The translations under genes and the position numbers were made by a program. Below, piece by piece: positions 30,340-39,873 of a DNA stretch of 63,859 nt (position 1 is the stretch's first letter; every line of letters starts with the position of its first letter). The notes under the pieces are model-generated. The model searched no databases. It was not told where the DNA came from and saw only the letters and a program-made list of their open reading frames with translations. The stretch comes from Blastococcus sp. TF02A-35 (GTDB lineage: Bacteria; Actinomycetota; Actinomycetes; Mycobacteriales; Geodermatophilaceae): assembly GCF_004571075.1 (NCBI RefSeq), contig NZ_SPQP01000021.1:1-63859 (forward strand), in the 5' to 3' direction.

Positions 30340-30888
30340 ATGAACCACACCGCCTCGCAGTTCGAGACCAGCGACCGCGCCCTCACCGGGATCCTCGACG
30401 CCCTGCCGGCCGACGCCTGGTCCACCCCGTCGCCGTGCGAGGGCTGGTCCGTCGCGGACGTCGTCGGGCACCTGGTCAGCACGCAGCGGGACTTCCTCGG
30501 CACGCACGGGGTCGACCTCGGCCCCGCTCCGGACGTCCTCCCCGACCCGGCCGCCGCCTGGCGCGGCCACGCCCGGCGGGTGGCCGGCGCCCTGGCCGAC
30601 GACGCCGTCCCGGCGACGGGGTTCGAGGGCTTCTTCGGGCCGACGACGGTCGGCGCCGCGTTCGAGCAGTTCTACGTCTGGGACATGGTCGTGCACCGGT
30701 GGGACATCGCCACCGCGGTCGGGGCCGACCCAGGCCTGACCGCCGCGGAGCTGGACCGGATCGAGGCGGGCGCGGACAGCTTCGGGCCGGCCCTGTACAT
30801 GGACGGCATCTGCCGGCCGGCGGTCGACGTCCCCGAGGACGCCGACCGGGCCACCCGGCTGCTGGCCCGTCTCGGCCGGACGGTCTGA
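30340..30888 (+). CDS. TIGR03086-type metal-binding protein (mycothiol-dependent DinB superfamily)
   Basis: The 182-residue protein has the hallmarks of the TIGR03086 branch: STPSPCEGWSVADVVGHLVS with the first metal His, and FYVWDMVVHRWDIATAVG with the second cluster. It is a distant relative of the 25316 protein. The family is thought to use mycothiol in isomerisation or detoxification; the substrate is not known. The neighbouring regulator and nitroreductase suggest a stress or xenobiotic response, which is inference. Confidence 0.8.
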   Translation: MNHTASQFETSDRALTGILDALPADAWSTPSPCEGWSVADVVGHLVSTQRDFLGTHGVDLGPAPDVLPDPAAAWRGHARRVAGALADDAVPATGFEGFFGPTTVGAAFEQFYVWDMVVHRWDIATAVGADPGLTAAELDRIEAGADSFGPALYMDGICRPAVDVPEDADRATRLLARLGRTV

Positions 30889-30921
30889 GCCCGCCGGCCG
30901 CCCGTGCGGCAGGCTGCTGCC

Positions 30922-31536
30922 GTGGAGTTCGCCGACGTCGTCCGCCGTCGCCGCATGGTGCGCGACTACGACCCCGACCGCCCGGTGCCGCCGGAGGTCC
31001 GCGACCGGCTGCTGGAGCACGCGATCCGTGCGCCGTCGGCCGGGTTCAGCCAGGGGTGGGCCTTCCTGGTGCTGGAGACGCCCGAGGAGCGCGACCGCTT
31101 CTGGGCCGCCACCGCGCCGGCGCCCGCCCACCCGACGGGGGCGCGCGACGGCTGGCTGGCCCGGATGCGCCGCGCCCCGCTGCTGGTCGTGCCGCTGGCC
31201 AACAAGTCGGCCTACCTGGACCGGTACGCCGAGCCGGACAAGGGGTGGACCGACCGCGACGAGGCGCGCTGGCCGGTGCCGTACTGGGACGTCGACGCCG
31301 GCATGGCCTCGCTGCTGATGCTGCTCACCGCGGTCGACGAGGGGCTGGGTGCCTGCTTCTTCGGCGTACCGGCCGAGCGGGTGGAGGCGTTCCGGGCGGC
31401 GTTCGGCGTCCCCCCGGAGTACCGGCCGGTCGGCTGCGTGTCCGTCGGCTACCCGGGCACGGAGGACAAGCGCTCGCCGTCGCTGCGGCGCGGCCGCCGC
31501 GGCGTCGACGAGGTCGTGCACCGCGGCAGGTGGTGA
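30922..31536 (+). CDS. Nitroreductase family protein
   Basis: The 204-residue protein starts MEFADVVRRRRMVRDYD, the usual FMN-contacting beginning of nitroreductases, and has APSAGFSQGWAFLVL and a C-terminal PEYRPVGCVSVGYP. Members reduce nitro groups, quinones or other electron-poor compounds with NAD(P)H. The GTG at 30922 is chosen over 30904 because a CAGGCT hexamer ends 6 nt before it. It follows the TIGR03086 gene by 33 nt in the same direction. Confidence 0.85.
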   Translation: MEFADVVRRRRMVRDYDPDRPVPPEVRDRLLEHAIRAPSAGFSQGWAFLVLETPEERDRFWAATAPAPAHPTGARDGWLARMRRAPLLVVPLANKSAYLDRYAEPDKGWTDRDEARWPVPYWDVDAGMASLLMLLTAVDEGLGACFFGVPAERVEAFRAAFGVPPEYRPVGCVSVGYPGTEDKRSPSLRRGRRGVDEVVHRGRW

Positions 31537-31554
31537 CCGCTCAGCCGAGCTCGG

Positions 31555-33879
31555 TCATCCCCGTGACCAGCAGCAGGTCGCGCCGTGCGTCCCGGCGACG
31601 TCGACGCCCTCGGGCCGGGGCTGGTAGCCGGGCAGGCCGGAGAGCCCGTCGCCCGCGTCGGTGGCCCGCAGCCGCACCGCCCCCTCGCCGTCGACGGTGA
31701 AGGCCGCCTGCAGCCCCTCGGCCGGCGGCGCGTGGAAGGTGACCCGCAGCCGCTCCTGCCCGAGGGCGCCCTCGGGGAAGGCCCGCCCGCCGATCCGGCC
31801 GCGCACGACGGTGCCGCCGTCCACGCTCAGCTCGAGGTCCACGAGCCGGACGTCGTCCCGCCGTGGGGTCACCCGCACGGTGATCTCCCGGAGCCCACCG
31901 ACCACGGCGTCGGACACCACGGCCACCTCCGGCGCCGGCAGGTCCACGGCCTCCGCCGGGCCGGTCTGCACGTCGCGGCCGGCCAGGTACGGGTAGTCCG
32001 CGCCCAGGGTGCCGGGACCGTCGACGAACCGGCCGGTCCACTCCCCCGGCGTGGTCTCGGTGCTGACCCAGCGCGCCTCGCCGCGGTCGGCGTCCAGGAG
32101 GTAGGCCAGCCGGCTGGGGACGGGGTGCGCGGCGTCGAACCGGTCGACCGACAGCCCGGTGAGCGCGCAGGCGGCCGCGACGGCGAGCGCACCGACCGGG
32201 ACCAGGGCCGCGGCCAGGCGTGCCGGCCGGGGCTGGTCCGGGCCGGGGAGGAGCAGCTCGACGGCGGGCAGCAGCGCCAGCGCCGCCAGGACGACGACCA
32301 CCGACGGCGTGGTCGCCTGCGACAGCCCCAGCGACGGGAAGAACAGCGCCGCGGTCGGAGCCAGCACCAGGACCGCCGCCGCCCCGGTCAGCAGCGCGGC
32401 GAGGACCCGGACCACGCGGGAGGTGGTCAGGGTGGCGACGATCCCGGTGAGCCCCCCGACCAGCGCCGGCCAGGCCGCCAGGTAGGAGCCGCCCGGCGCC
32501 ACGGCTGCGAGCACCACGGCCACCACGGCGAGCCAGATCAGCGCGCCGGCGGCCAGCGGCGCCGGGCCCACGCGGCGGCGCAGCAGGACGTACCAGAGCA
32601 GCACCACCGCCAGCACGAGGGAGACCGCGGCCAGCCGGAACCACCCCGGCCGCCACGGGTCGAGCATCGAGGCGTAGCCGGGGCGCACGGCGACCAGCAG
32701 CGCCCACAGCCCCTGCGCGGCCAGCGGCCCGAGGGCCAGCGGCACCAGGGCCAGCAGCGCGCTGCCGGCGGTGCGGCGGAACGTGCTGACGGCGCGGGCG
32801 CGGAGGGCCAGGGCCAGCCCGGCGACGGCGACCAGCGCCGCTCCCGCCAGCGGCCGGACGAACGAGTCCGGGTAGCGCACGAGCAGGCCGGGCAGCGGGA
32901 AGTACGTGGCGTCCCCGGCGGCCGGCGCGGCCAGGGCCGCGAGGTCGCGGCCGCCCAGCTCCCGCGCCAGGGCGAGGGCGTTGTCGCCCATGGCCTGCAG
33001 GCTGGCGCGGTCCAGCCGCTCGGGGGTGTCCTGCGGGGTGTGGTACGCCGCCGCGCCGTCGATGAAGGCGGTGTTCATGCCGGTGAAGCCACCGTCGTCG
33101 AGCAGCACGCTGAAGTCGGTGTCGTTGGGCAGCGCGCGGTAGACCTCGACGGCGAAGCTGCTGCCGACCGGGTGCGGCGCGGTGTCGGCGAACACGGCGG
33201 CCAGGTCGACGTTGCCCAGCGACGTCTCGAACATGATCGGCGGCCCGGTGGTGCCGCGGGCCTCGAAGTTGAGCACCACGCCGCCCCCGGCCAGCGGGTG
33301 CGAGGCCACGAAGGCGTCGGCGCCGCAGAGGCAGGCCTCCTCGGCGTCGGTGAGGACGACGACGACGTCGTTGCGCGGCGCCGGTCCCGCGGTGAGCGCG
33401 CGGACGGACTCCAGGAGTGCGGCCACGCCGGCGGCGTCGTCGGCCGCGCCCGGCCCGGCCTCCACGGAGTCGTGGTGGGCCATCAGGTAGAGCCGGCCGG
33501 TGGGGTCGGTCCCGGGGAGGACGGCGACGACGTTGCGCGCCCGGGCCATGCGGACCTCTCCCGCGCTCCCCTGCCGCGCGCCCACCGCTGACTGCACCCG
33601 GGTGTCCAGGCCCAGCCCGGTCAGCGTCGCGACCAGCCCGTCGACGACCTCGTCGCTCTCCGGGCTGCCGGTCACGTGGACCCCGGCGGCGACCCGCTGG
33701 ACGTGCTCGAAGGCGCGCTCGGCGCTGAACTCGGTGGGCGGGGCGTCGGCCGGCCGCGGGTCCGGCGGCTGCAGGCCCACCACGGTCCAGGCGGTCAGCG
33801 CCAGCAGGACGGCGACGGTGAGCAGGCCCGCGAGACGCCCCGGCCGGACGTCCGGGCGGGGTGGACGCGGAGCGGGCAC
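31555..33879 (-). CDS. M28 family metallopeptidase with multi-span membrane domain; C-terminus probably frameshifted
   Basis: The 774-residue protein has a signal-anchor helix (about 17-36), an M28 aminopeptidase-like domain outside the membrane with zinc ligands in LMAHHDSVEAGPGAADDAAG and LTDAEEAC, and then about eight hydrophobic spans before a beta-rich tail. This layout resembles the ERMP1/Vps70 kind of M28 protein. The GTG start follows AGGAGG at 5 nt. The last residues, CCWSRG, look wrong: the next frame continues DLLLVTGMTELG to a stop at 31541-31543, so a base is probably missing near 31580. Confidence 0.85.
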   Translation of the reverse strand: MPAPRPPRPDVRPGRLAGLLTVAVLLALTAWTVVGLQPPDPRPADAPPTEFSAERAFEHVQRVAAGVHVTGSPESDEVVDGLVATLTGLGLDTRVQSAVGARQGSAGEVRMARARNVVAVLPGTDPTGRLYLMAHHDSVEAGPGAADDAAGVAALLESVRALTAGPAPRNDVVVVLTDAEEACLCGADAFVASHPLAGGGVVLNFEARGTTGPPIMFETSLGNVDLAAVFADTAPHPVGSSFAVEVYRALPNDTDFSVLLDDGGFTGMNTAFIDGAAAYHTPQDTPERLDRASLQAMGDNALALARELGGRDLAALAAPAAGDATYFPLPGLLVRYPDSFVRPLAGAALVAVAGLALALRARAVSTFRRTAGSALLALVPLALGPLAAQGLWALLVAVRPGYASMLDPWRPGWFRLAAVSLVLAVVLLWYVLLRRRVGPAPLAAGALIWLAVVAVVLAAVAPGGSYLAAWPALVGGLTGIVATLTTSRVVRVLAALLTGAAAVLVLAPTAALFFPSLGLSQATTPSVVVVLAALALLPAVELLLPGPDQPRPARLAAALVPVGALAVAAACALTGLSVDRFDAAHPVPSRLAYLLDADRGEARWVSTETTPGEWTGRFVDGPGTLGADYPYLAGRDVQTGPAEAVDLPAPEVAVVSDAVVGGLREITVRVTPRRDDVRLVDLELSVDGGTVVRGRIGGRAFPEGALGQERLRVTFHAPPAEGLQAAFTVDGEGAVRLRATDAGDGLSGLPGYQPRPEGVDVAGTHGATCCWSRG

Positions 33880-33960
33880 GCCGGCCTCCTGGGCTGCACC
33901 GTGACAGGACGCGGGAACCCTAGGTGAGGGCGCGCCCCGCTACGGGGAGGCGCGGCCCGG

Positions 33961-34596
33961 TCAGTCGAGGGTGCCGAGCCAGTTGGTCAGCAGCTGGGCG
34001 CCGGCGTCGCCGCTCTTCTCGGGGTGGAACTGGGTGGCCGAGAGCGCGGCGTTCTCCACGCCCGCGACGAACCGGTCGCCGTGCTCGGCCCAGGTCACCT
34101 TGGGCGGGGCGAGCGGCGAGTCGCCGTCCTGGCCGAGGGGGAACTCGCGGACGCCGTAGGAGTGCACGAAGTAGAAGCGCTCGTCCTCGAGCCCGGCGAA
34201 CAGCGTGCTGCCCGGGGCCGCCTGGACGGTGTTCCAGCCCATGTGCGGCAGCACCGGCGCCTTCAGCTGCTCGACGACGCCCGGCCACTCGCCGCAGCCC
34301 TCGGCGTCGACGCCGTGCTCGACACCGCGCTCGAAGAGGATCTGCATGCCGACGCAGATGCCCAGGACCGGGCGACCGCCGGCGAGGCGGCGGCCGATGA
34401 TGCGCCGTCCCTGGACGGCGTCCAGACCGGTCATGCAGGCGGCGAACGCGCCGACGCCGGGGACGACGAGACCGTCGGCCTCCAGCGCGGTGTCCATGTC
34501 GGAGGTCACCGTGACGTCGGCACCGACGCGCTGCAGGGCACGCTCCGCCGAGCGCAGGTTGCCCGAGCCGTAGTCGAGGACCGCCACCTTCTTCAC
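33961..34596 (-). CDS. hisH: Imidazole glycerol phosphate synthase glutaminase subunit
   Basis: HisH hydrolyses glutamine and feeds ammonia to HisF. The 211-residue class I amidotransferase has the oxyanion segment VPGVGAF, the nucleophile in LGICVGMQ and the His-Glu pair in [10 protein letters not shown]. The GTG at 34596 starts [13 protein letters not shown] and lies 7 nt after a TAGCGT hexamer, which favours it over the GTG at 34605. It is cut off from hisB by the HNH and nucleotidyltransferase genes and from hisA by a 5.4-kb block, so it seems to have its own promoter. Confidence 0.95.
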   Translation of the reverse strand: MKKVAVLDYGSGNLRSAERALQRVGADVTVTSDMDTALEADGLVVPGVGAFAACMTGLDAVQGRRIIGRRLAGGRPVLGICVGMQILFERGVEHGVDAEGCGEWPGVVEQLKAPVLPHMGWNTVQAAPGSTLFAGLEDERFYFVHSYGVREFPLGQDGDSPLAPPKVTWAEHGDRFVAGVENAALSATQFHPEKSGDAGAQLLTNWLGTLD

Positions 34597-34603
34597 GCCT
34601 GCC

Positions 34604-34609
34604 ACGCTA
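34604..34609 (-). promoter_or_regulatory. Candidate -10 of hisH (leaderless)
   Basis: TAGCGT on the minus strand ends 7 nt before the hisH GTG at 34596. The 204-bp gap that follows, up to the HNH gene, otherwise holds only the HNH promoter and SOS box. Confidence 0.45.
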
Positions 34610-34788
34610 CCGACCAGCGCAGGAGGGGTCCGCGGTGTTCCCGGGGAGCGGGCGTGACCTAGCCGACGGTCCGGCAGGGTCGGCTCTGGTCGTCCGACCG
34701 ACGAAGGGTCCCCCCTCAAGGGCCGCGCGGCACCAGTGGACGAGCCGCTGACCTGGAGATTCATGGTGCGTTCGACGACTCTTCCCGG

Positions 34789-34794
34789 TAGGAT
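34789..34794 (+). promoter_or_regulatory. Candidate -10 of the HNH gene (leaderless)
   Basis: TAGGAT ends 6 nt before the ATG at 34801, placing the transcription start at or near the A of the start codon, inside the SOS box. Confidence 0.5.
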
Positions 34795-34810
34795 TCGTAC
34801 ATGCGTTCGA
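34795..34810. promoter_or_regulatory. LexA/SOS box overlapping the HNH start codon
   Basis: TCGTACATGCGTTCGA matches the actinobacterial SOS box TCGAAC-RNRY-GTTCGA with one mismatch (T for A at position 4). It lies immediately after the -10 hexamer and spans the ATG (34801-34803). LexA bound here would block the promoter. SOS boxes in front of 13E12-family genes are known in Mycobacterium tuberculosis. Confidence 0.7.
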
Positions 34811-36057
34811 GTCGCCCGGGAGGTGTCGTGGAGGCGCTGGAGTCGGTGCTCGACGAGCTCTCGGGCGAGCGGCTCGACGGCATGTTCGGCCTGGCTCCGC
34901 TGGAGCGGCTCGGTGGTCTGCTGGTGCTGAAGAACCGGCTGGACGCCGAGGTGGCGCGCATGGTGCGGCAGTGCGAGCTGGCCGACGCCGCGGAGGTCGA
35001 CGGCAAGGCCTCGATGCAGTCCTGGCTCCGGGGGCATGCCCGGTTCTCCGCCTCTGCGGCGAACGCGCTGGTGCGCACGGGGCGGGCGCTGGAGCACCTG
35101 CCGGCGGTGGCCGCGGCGTTCGCCGCCGGTGCGCTCTCGGCCGAGGCGGTCGGGGTCATCGCGCCCGTCGCGGCGGAGAGGAACCGGGTGGCCGCCGCGG
35201 AGCAGGGCGTGGACCTCGCCGGGATCGACGAGCTGCTGGCCGAGATTGCGAGCACCCAGTTCCACCCGCAGCTGCGCACGGCGGTCGCGCACTACCTCGC
35301 GCGGCTGGACCCCGACGGTGCCGAGCCCGACCCGACCGAGCAGCGGTCGCTGAGCTGGGCCAAGCACGCCGACGGCTCCCTCACCGGCCGGCTGGAACTG
35401 GATGCGGTGGGCGGGGAGAAGGTGCAGGCCGCGATCGAGTCGATCCTGCAGGCCTCCCGCCCCGCCGGGGACACGAGAACCCGCGCCCAGCAGCAGGCCG
35501 ACGCACTCGTGCAGCTGTGCGACAACCAGCTCGCCGCCGGCCATCTGCCGGTCCTGCGCACCTCCAAGCCGCACGCCGTGGTCACCATCCCCATCGCAGA
35601 CCTGGTCGACCCCGGCACCGGCCCGGGAGCCGCCACCCTCGGCTTCGGGGCCACCGTCTCCGCCGCCCGCGCCCGCTGGCTGGCCTGCGACAGCACCGTC
35701 ACCCGCATCGTTCTCGGCCCCGAAGGCCAGCCCCTCGACCTCGGCCGCTCCCACCGCGTCGTCCCCCACCACCTCCGCCGCGCCGTCGAGGCCCGAGACG
35801 GCGGCTGCGTCTTCGCAGGCTGCGACGCCCCCAGCCACTGGTGCGACGTCCACCACCTCGTCCACTGGGCCGACGGCGGAGACACCTCGCTGGAGAACTC
35901 AGGCCTGCTCTGCGAGCGGCACCACACCAAGGTCCACCACGGCTTCCGGGTGGCACGACAACCCGACGGCCGGTGGCGCACCCGGCGCCCCGACGGCACC
36001 GAGGTCCTCGTCCTCCCCCGCCCCACCGACGAACAGGTGACCACCCGAGCCGGCTGA
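34801..36057 (+). CDS. DUF222/13E12-family HNH endonuclease-like protein
   Basis: The 418-residue protein has the DUF222 (13E12 repeat) domain over about residues 30-330 and a C-terminal HNH motif with [21 protein letters not shown], then [11 protein letters not shown]. The family occurs in many copies in actinomycete genomes, behaves like a mobile or gene-converting repeat, and in mycobacteria is DNA-damage inducible; no activity is established. It runs rightward against the leftward his genes. The second half of the gene uses mostly C-ended codons while the first half prefers G-ended ones, which suggests a mosaic. Confidence 0.88.
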   Translation: MRSSRPGGVVEALESVLDELSGERLDGMFGLAPLERLGGLLVLKNRLDAEVARMVRQCELADAAEVDGKASMQSWLRGHARFSASAANALVRTGRALEHLPAVAAAFAAGALSAEAVGVIAPVAAERNRVAAAEQGVDLAGIDELLAEIASTQFHPQLRTAVAHYLARLDPDGAEPDPTEQRSLSWAKHADGSLTGRLELDAVGGEKVQAAIESILQASRPAGDTRTRAQQQADALVQLCDNQLAAGHLPVLRTSKPHAVVTIPIADLVDPGTGPGAATLGFGATVSAARARWLACDSTVTRIVLGPEGQPLDLGRSHRVVPHHLRRAVEARDGGCVFAGCDAPSHWCDVHHLVHWADGGDTSLENSGLLCERHHTKVHHGFRVARQPDGRWRTRRPDGTEVLVLPRPTDEQVTTRAG

Positions 36058-36080
36058 GCACGGGCGAGCGGGGGGCGTGG

Positions 36081-36671
36081 TCAGCGCGCGGGCGCGTCGT
36101 CCCACGGCAGCACGGTGAGCTCGGGCCACTGCTGCTGCCAGCGGGCGGTCTTCGCCTCGAAGACGTGCCGGGGCGCCAGCCGCCGGTTGGGGCGCACCAC
36201 CAGGCCGAAGAGGTCGTCGTAGCCGTGCGGCGCGTACACCTCGGGCCCACCGGAGCCGTCCACGCGGACGCCGTAGCAGCAGCAGACGGCGGCGAAGTGG
36301 TCGATCGCGTCGGCGCAGTCGTGGAAGGGCTCGGCCGGCACGCCGAACCTCGCCTCGTACCAGAGGTGCACCCGCGCCTCGTTGCGGATCTCGACCGGGA
36401 CAGGCAGGTCGGCGAAGAGCTCGGCGCCGGCGCGGATGACGGCGTCCTCGGCCTCCCACGACGTGTCGGCGTCGAAGTAGAAGAAGTCCGCGTCGCGGAT
36501 CCCGGTGCCGGGTGGGCGACCGGTCAGCTCGTTCCACACCGTCTGGAAGAGCACGCCGGCGGTCAGCCACCAGTCGCCCAGCCCGAGGGCCGGGGCGCGG
36601 TCCAGCACCGCCCGGACGGTCGGGTCCGCCGTCACGATCCCGAGGAAGCGCTCCTCGGCGGGCGTGCGCAC
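36081..36671 (-). CDS. Nucleotidyltransferase-like family protein
   Basis: The 196-residue protein resembles the nucleotidyltransferase family of PF06042 type, with WWLTAGVLFQTVWNELTGR, then the acidic pair IRDADFFYFD where the metal-binding Asp residues of the fold would be, and EIRNEARVHLWYEARFG. Substrate unknown. It is the last gene of the hisD-hisC-hisB transcript, 7 nt after the small membrane gene, and converges on the HNH gene. Confidence 0.75.
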   Translation of the reverse strand: MRTPAEERFLGIVTADPTVRAVLDRAPALGLGDWWLTAGVLFQTVWNELTGRPPGTGIRDADFFYFDADTSWEAEDAVIRAGAELFADLPVPVEIRNEARVHLWYEARFGVPAEPFHDCADAIDHFAAVCCCYGVRVDGSGGPEVYAPHGYDDLFGLVVRPNRRLAPRHVFEAKTARWQQQWPELTVLPWDDAPAR

Positions 36672-36678
36672 GCCCGGC

Positions 36679-36855
36679 TCAGACCATGCGGAGGATGCCC
36701 GACGCGCTCGCCAGCAGCGCCGCGACCAGCAGGATCAGCGCGAACACGACCTGCGGGCCCGTGCGGCCGTCGGTGTCGGAGTCGGCGCGCCAGATGCTCC
36801 ACGCGCCGCCGAGCAGGAAGCCGCCCAGCAGGAGCAGGGCCAGACCTGAGTTCAC
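36679..36855 (-). CDS. 58-residue two-helix membrane protein
   Basis: A GTG at 36855, 3 nt after the hisB TAA, opens a frame of 58 codons: hydrophobic GLALLLLGGFLLGGAW, a polar turn RADSDTDGRTGPQ, a second hydrophobic VVFALILLVAALLAS, ending ILRMV and TGA at 36679. G/C-ended codons and the two-helix pattern support it as a real gene. The close spacing implies translational coupling to hisB. Function unknown. Confidence 0.7.
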   Translation of the reverse strand: MNSGLALLLLGGFLLGGAWSIWRADSDTDGRTGPQVVFALILLVAALLASASGILRMV

Positions 36856-36858
36856 CGG

Positions 36859-37455
36859 TTACAGCGCGCCCTTGGTGGAGGGGACGTCGGTGACCCGCGG
36901 GTCGATGGCGACGGCGGCGCGCAGCGCCCGGGCCAGCGCCTTGAACTGCGCCTCCACGATGTGGTGGGCGTCCCGGCCGGCGTAGAGCACCCGCACGTGC
37001 AGGCTGATCCGCGCGTTGAACGCGAAGGACTCCAGCACGTGCTTGGTCAGGCTGGTCGGGTAGTCCGGGCCGATCATCGGCGTCATGTTCTCGGGCTCGG
37101 CGTGCACGAAGTACGGCCGGCCGGACAGGTCGACGGCGGCCTGCGCGAGCACCTCGTCCATGGGGATGGTGGCGTCGCCGTAGCGGGTGATGCCGCGCTT
37201 GTCGCCCAGCGCCTCGGCGAACGCCTGGCCCAGCGCGATCGCGACGTCCTCGACGGTGTGGTGCGCGTCGATGTGCAGGTCGCCGTCGGCCTGCACGGTC
37301 AGGTCGATGCCGCTGTGCTTGCTCAGCGCGGTCAGCATGTGGTCGTAGAAGCCCACGCCGGTGCTGATCGAGCTGGTGCCGGTGCCGTCGAGGTCGAGCT
37401 CGACGACGAGCTTGGTCTCGTTGGTCTGTCGCTCGACGCGTGCGGTGCGGGTCAT
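36859..37455 (-). CDS. hisB: Imidazoleglycerol-phosphate dehydratase
   Basis: HisB dehydrates imidazole glycerol phosphate using manganese. The 198-residue single-domain enzyme has the repeated metal motifs [10 protein letters not shown] and [11 protein letters not shown] and the loop GFYDHML. There is no fused phosphatase, as usual in actinobacteria. The ATG at 37455 ([15 protein letters not shown]) is 4 nt after the hisC stop. Confidence 0.96.
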   Translation of the reverse strand: MTRTARVERQTNETKLVVELDLDGTGTSSISTGVGFYDHMLTALSKHSGIDLTVQADGDLHIDAHHTVEDVAIALGQAFAEALGDKRGITRYGDATIPMDEVLAQAAVDLSGRPYFVHAEPENMTPMIGPDYPTSLTKHVLESFAFNARISLHVRVLYAGRDAHHIVEAQFKALARALRAAVAIDPRVTDVPSTKGAL

Positions 37456-37459
37456 GCCG

Positions 37460-38572
37460 TCAGTCTCCCAGAGTTGTGCGCAGGTCAGGCGCGACCTCAC
37501 CCAGCGCGGTGAGGAAGGCGTCGGTCTCCTCGGCGGTCCCCGCGGTCACCCGCAGCCAGCCGGGCAGGCCGACGTCGCGCACCAGGACGCCGCGGTCCAG
37601 CAGCGCCTGCCAGGCGGCGGGCGCGTCGGCGAAGTGCCCGAAGAGCACGAAGTTGGCGTCGCTGGCGACGCTGGTCAGCCCCATGCCCGGCAGCGCGGCG
37701 ACGATCCGGTCCCGCTGCTCCATGACCGCCGCGACCGTCGCCAGCAGGGCGTCGGTGTGCGCGAGCGCCGCGCGCGCGGCCGCCTGGGTCAGCGAGCTCA
37801 GGTGGTACGGCAGCCGGACCAGCTGGATCGCGTCGACCACCGCGGGGTCGGCGGCCAGGTAGCCCAGCCGCAGCCCGGCCATGCCGAACGCCTTGCTCAT
37901 GGTGCGGCTGACGATCAGCCGCGGCCGGCCCGGCAGCAGGGTCAGCGCGGAGGGCGTGCCGGGGCGGGCGAACTCCGCGTACGCCTCGTCCACCACGACC
38001 ACGCCCGACGTCGCGTCGTACAGCGCGGTGATCGTCGCGAGGTCGACCGCGGTGCCGGTCGGGTTGTTCGGGCTGGTCACGAACACCACGTCGGGCCGCA
38101 CCTGGCGCACCTGCGCGACGGCGGCCTCGGTGTCGATGGTGAAGTCCGCAGACCGGTGCCCGTCGACCCAGCCGGTACCGGTGCCCGCCGAGATGATCGG
38201 GTGCATCGAGTACGACGGGGTGAACCCCAGCGCGGTCCGCCCGGCCCCGCCGAAGGCCTGCAGGATCTGCTGCAGCACCTCGTTGGAGCCGTTGGCCGCC
38301 CATACCTGCGCCGGCTCGACCGCCTCGCCGCTGGTGCGGGTCAGGTAGGCGGCCAGGTCGGTGCGCAGCGCCACGGCGTCGCGGTCGGGGTACCGGTTGA
38401 GCTCCAGCGCCGCGTGCCCGAGCGCCGTGCCGAGGTCGGCGAGCAGCTCGTCGGGCAGCGGGTGGGGGTTCTCGTTGGTGTTGAGCCGGTGCCGCGCCGG
38501 CACCTGCGGGGCGCCGTAGGGCGTGCGGCCGCGCAGCTCCGGCCGCAGCGGGAGCTCGTCCAGGGAGGTCAC
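37460..38572 (-). CDS. hisC: Histidinol-phosphate aminotransferase
   Basis: HisC transfers the amino group of glutamate to imidazole acetol phosphate. The 370-residue class I/II PLP enzyme has the PLP lysine in [18 protein letters not shown], the aldimine contact SPNNPTGT and the VVDEAYAEF acidic residue. The GTG start overlaps the hisD stop as GTGA. Confidence 0.96.
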   Translation of the reverse strand: MTSLDELPLRPELRGRTPYGAPQVPARHRLNTNENPHPLPDELLADLGTALGHAALELNRYPDRDAVALRTDLAAYLTRTSGEAVEPAQVWAANGSNEVLQQILQAFGGAGRTALGFTPSYSMHPIISAGTGTGWVDGHRSADFTIDTEAAVAQVRQVRPDVVFVTSPNNPTGTAVDLATITALYDATSGVVVVDEAYAEFARPGTPSALTLLPGRPRLIVSRTMSKAFGMAGLRLGYLAADPAVVDAIQLVRLPYHLSSLTQAAARAALAHTDALLATVAAVMEQRDRIVAALPGMGLTSVASDANFVLFGHFADAPAAWQALLDRGVLVRDVGLPGWLRVTAGTAEETDAFLTALGEVAPDLRTTLGD

Positions 38573-39873
38573 GACCGCTGCCGGATCCGCACCGCGGCGG
38601 CGTGCGCGGGCAGGTCCTCGGCCCCGGCCAGGGCGTCGATGTGCGGCGCCACCTCGGCGAGCGCCTGCTCGTCGTACTCGATGACGTGGATGCCGCGCAG
38701 GAACGACTGCACGCTCAGGCCGCTCTGGTGACGCGCGCACCCGCCGGTGGGCAGCACGTGGTTGGAGCCGGCCGCGTAGTCGCCCAGCGAGACCGGCGAC
38801 CAGGCGCCGACGAAGATCGCGCCGGCGTTGCGCACCCGCATGGCCACCTCGCGGGCGTCGCGGGTCTGGATCTCCAGGTGCTCGGCGGCGTAGGCGTCGA
38901 CGACGCGCAGCCCGGCCTCCACGTCGTCGACGAGCACGATCCCGGACTGGGTGCCGTCGAGGGCGGTGGTGATGCGGTCGGAGTGCTTGGTCGCCGCGAC
39001 CTGGCCCGGCACGAGCGCGAGGACGGCGTCGGCGAGCTCCTCGCTCGGCGTCACCAGGACGGCGCCGGCCAGCGGGTCGTGCTCGGCCTGGCTGATCAGG
39101 TCGGCGGCGACGTGCGCCGGGTCGGCGGTGTCGTCGGCGAGGATGGCCACCTCGGTCGGACCGGCCTCGGAGTCGATGCCGATCAGGCCGCGCAGCAGCC
39201 GCTTGGCCGCGGTCACGTAGATGTTGCCCGGGCCGGTGACCATGTCGACCGGCTCGCAGGACCCGGCGCCGTAGCCGAAGACGGCGATGGCCTGGGCCCC
39301 GCCGACGGCGTAGACCTCGGTGACGCCGAGGAGCGCGCACGCCGCCAGGACGCCCGGGTCGGGCAGGCCGCCGTTGTCGCGCTGCGGCGGGGAGGCGACG
39401 GCGATGGACTCCACGCCCGCGATCTGCGCCGGCACCACGTTCATCACGACGCTGGACAGCAGCGGCGCCAGGCCGCCGGGCACGTAGAGGCCGACGCGGC
39501 GGACCGGCAGCCAGCGCTCCATCACGGTGCCGCCGGGGACGACCTGGGTCGTGACGTCGGTGCGCTGCTGGTCGGTGTGCACCTTCCGCACCCGGGAGAT
39601 GGCCTCCTCGAGCGCCGCCCGCAGGGTGGGGTCGCACTCGGCCAGCGCGCTGTCCAGCGCCTCCTGGGGGACGGCGAAGTCCTCGGCGTCCACGCCGTCG
39701 ATCCGCGCGGTGATCTCGCGGACGGCCTGCGCCCCGCGGACGCGGACGTCCTCGCAGAGCGGACGGACGGTGGCCAGCACCGAGTCGATGTCGGTGGCGG
39801 CCCGCGGCAGCAGCCCGGCGAGCTCGCGGACTCCGGGCAGGGCGTTTCCGCGCAGGTCGATGCGTGCGAGCAC
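38569..39873 (-). CDS. hisD: Histidinol dehydrogenase
   Basis: HisD oxidises histidinol to histidine in two NAD-dependent steps with zinc. The 434-residue protein has the signature region from [15 protein letters not shown] through HLEIQTRD, and the zinc/active-site stretch [18 protein letters not shown]. The GTG at 39873 is preceded by GGAGG at 6 nt and gives the expected N-terminus. It leads the hisD-C-B transcript. A minus-strand TACGCT about 45 nt upstream is a possible -10. Confidence 0.96.
   Translation of the reverse strand: MLARIDLRGNALPGVRELAGLLPRAATDIDSVLATVRPLCEDVRVRGAQAVREITARIDGVDAEDFAVPQEALDSALAECDPTLRAALEEAISRVRKVHTDQQRTDVTTQVVPGGTVMERWLPVRRVGLYVPGGLAPLLSSVVMNVVPAQIAGVESIAVASPPQRDNGGLPDPGVLAACALLGVTEVYAVGGAQAIAVFGYGAGSCEPVDMVTGPGNIYVTAAKRLLRGLIGIDSEAGPTEVAILADDTADPAHVAADLISQAEHDPLAGAVLVTPSEELADAVLALVPGQVAATKHSDRITTALDGTQSGIVLVDDVEAGLRVVDAYAAEHLEIQTRDAREVAMRVRNAGAIFVGAWSPVSLGDYAAGSNHVLPTGGCARHQSGLSVQSFLRGIHVIEYDEQALAEVAPHIDALAGAEDLPAHAAAVRIRQRS

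Noticed and set aside
30904..30921. Earlier GTG start for the nitroreductase
   Set aside because: The GTG at 30922 fits the family N-terminus and the CAGGCT hexamer distance; the extra six residues are not family-like.
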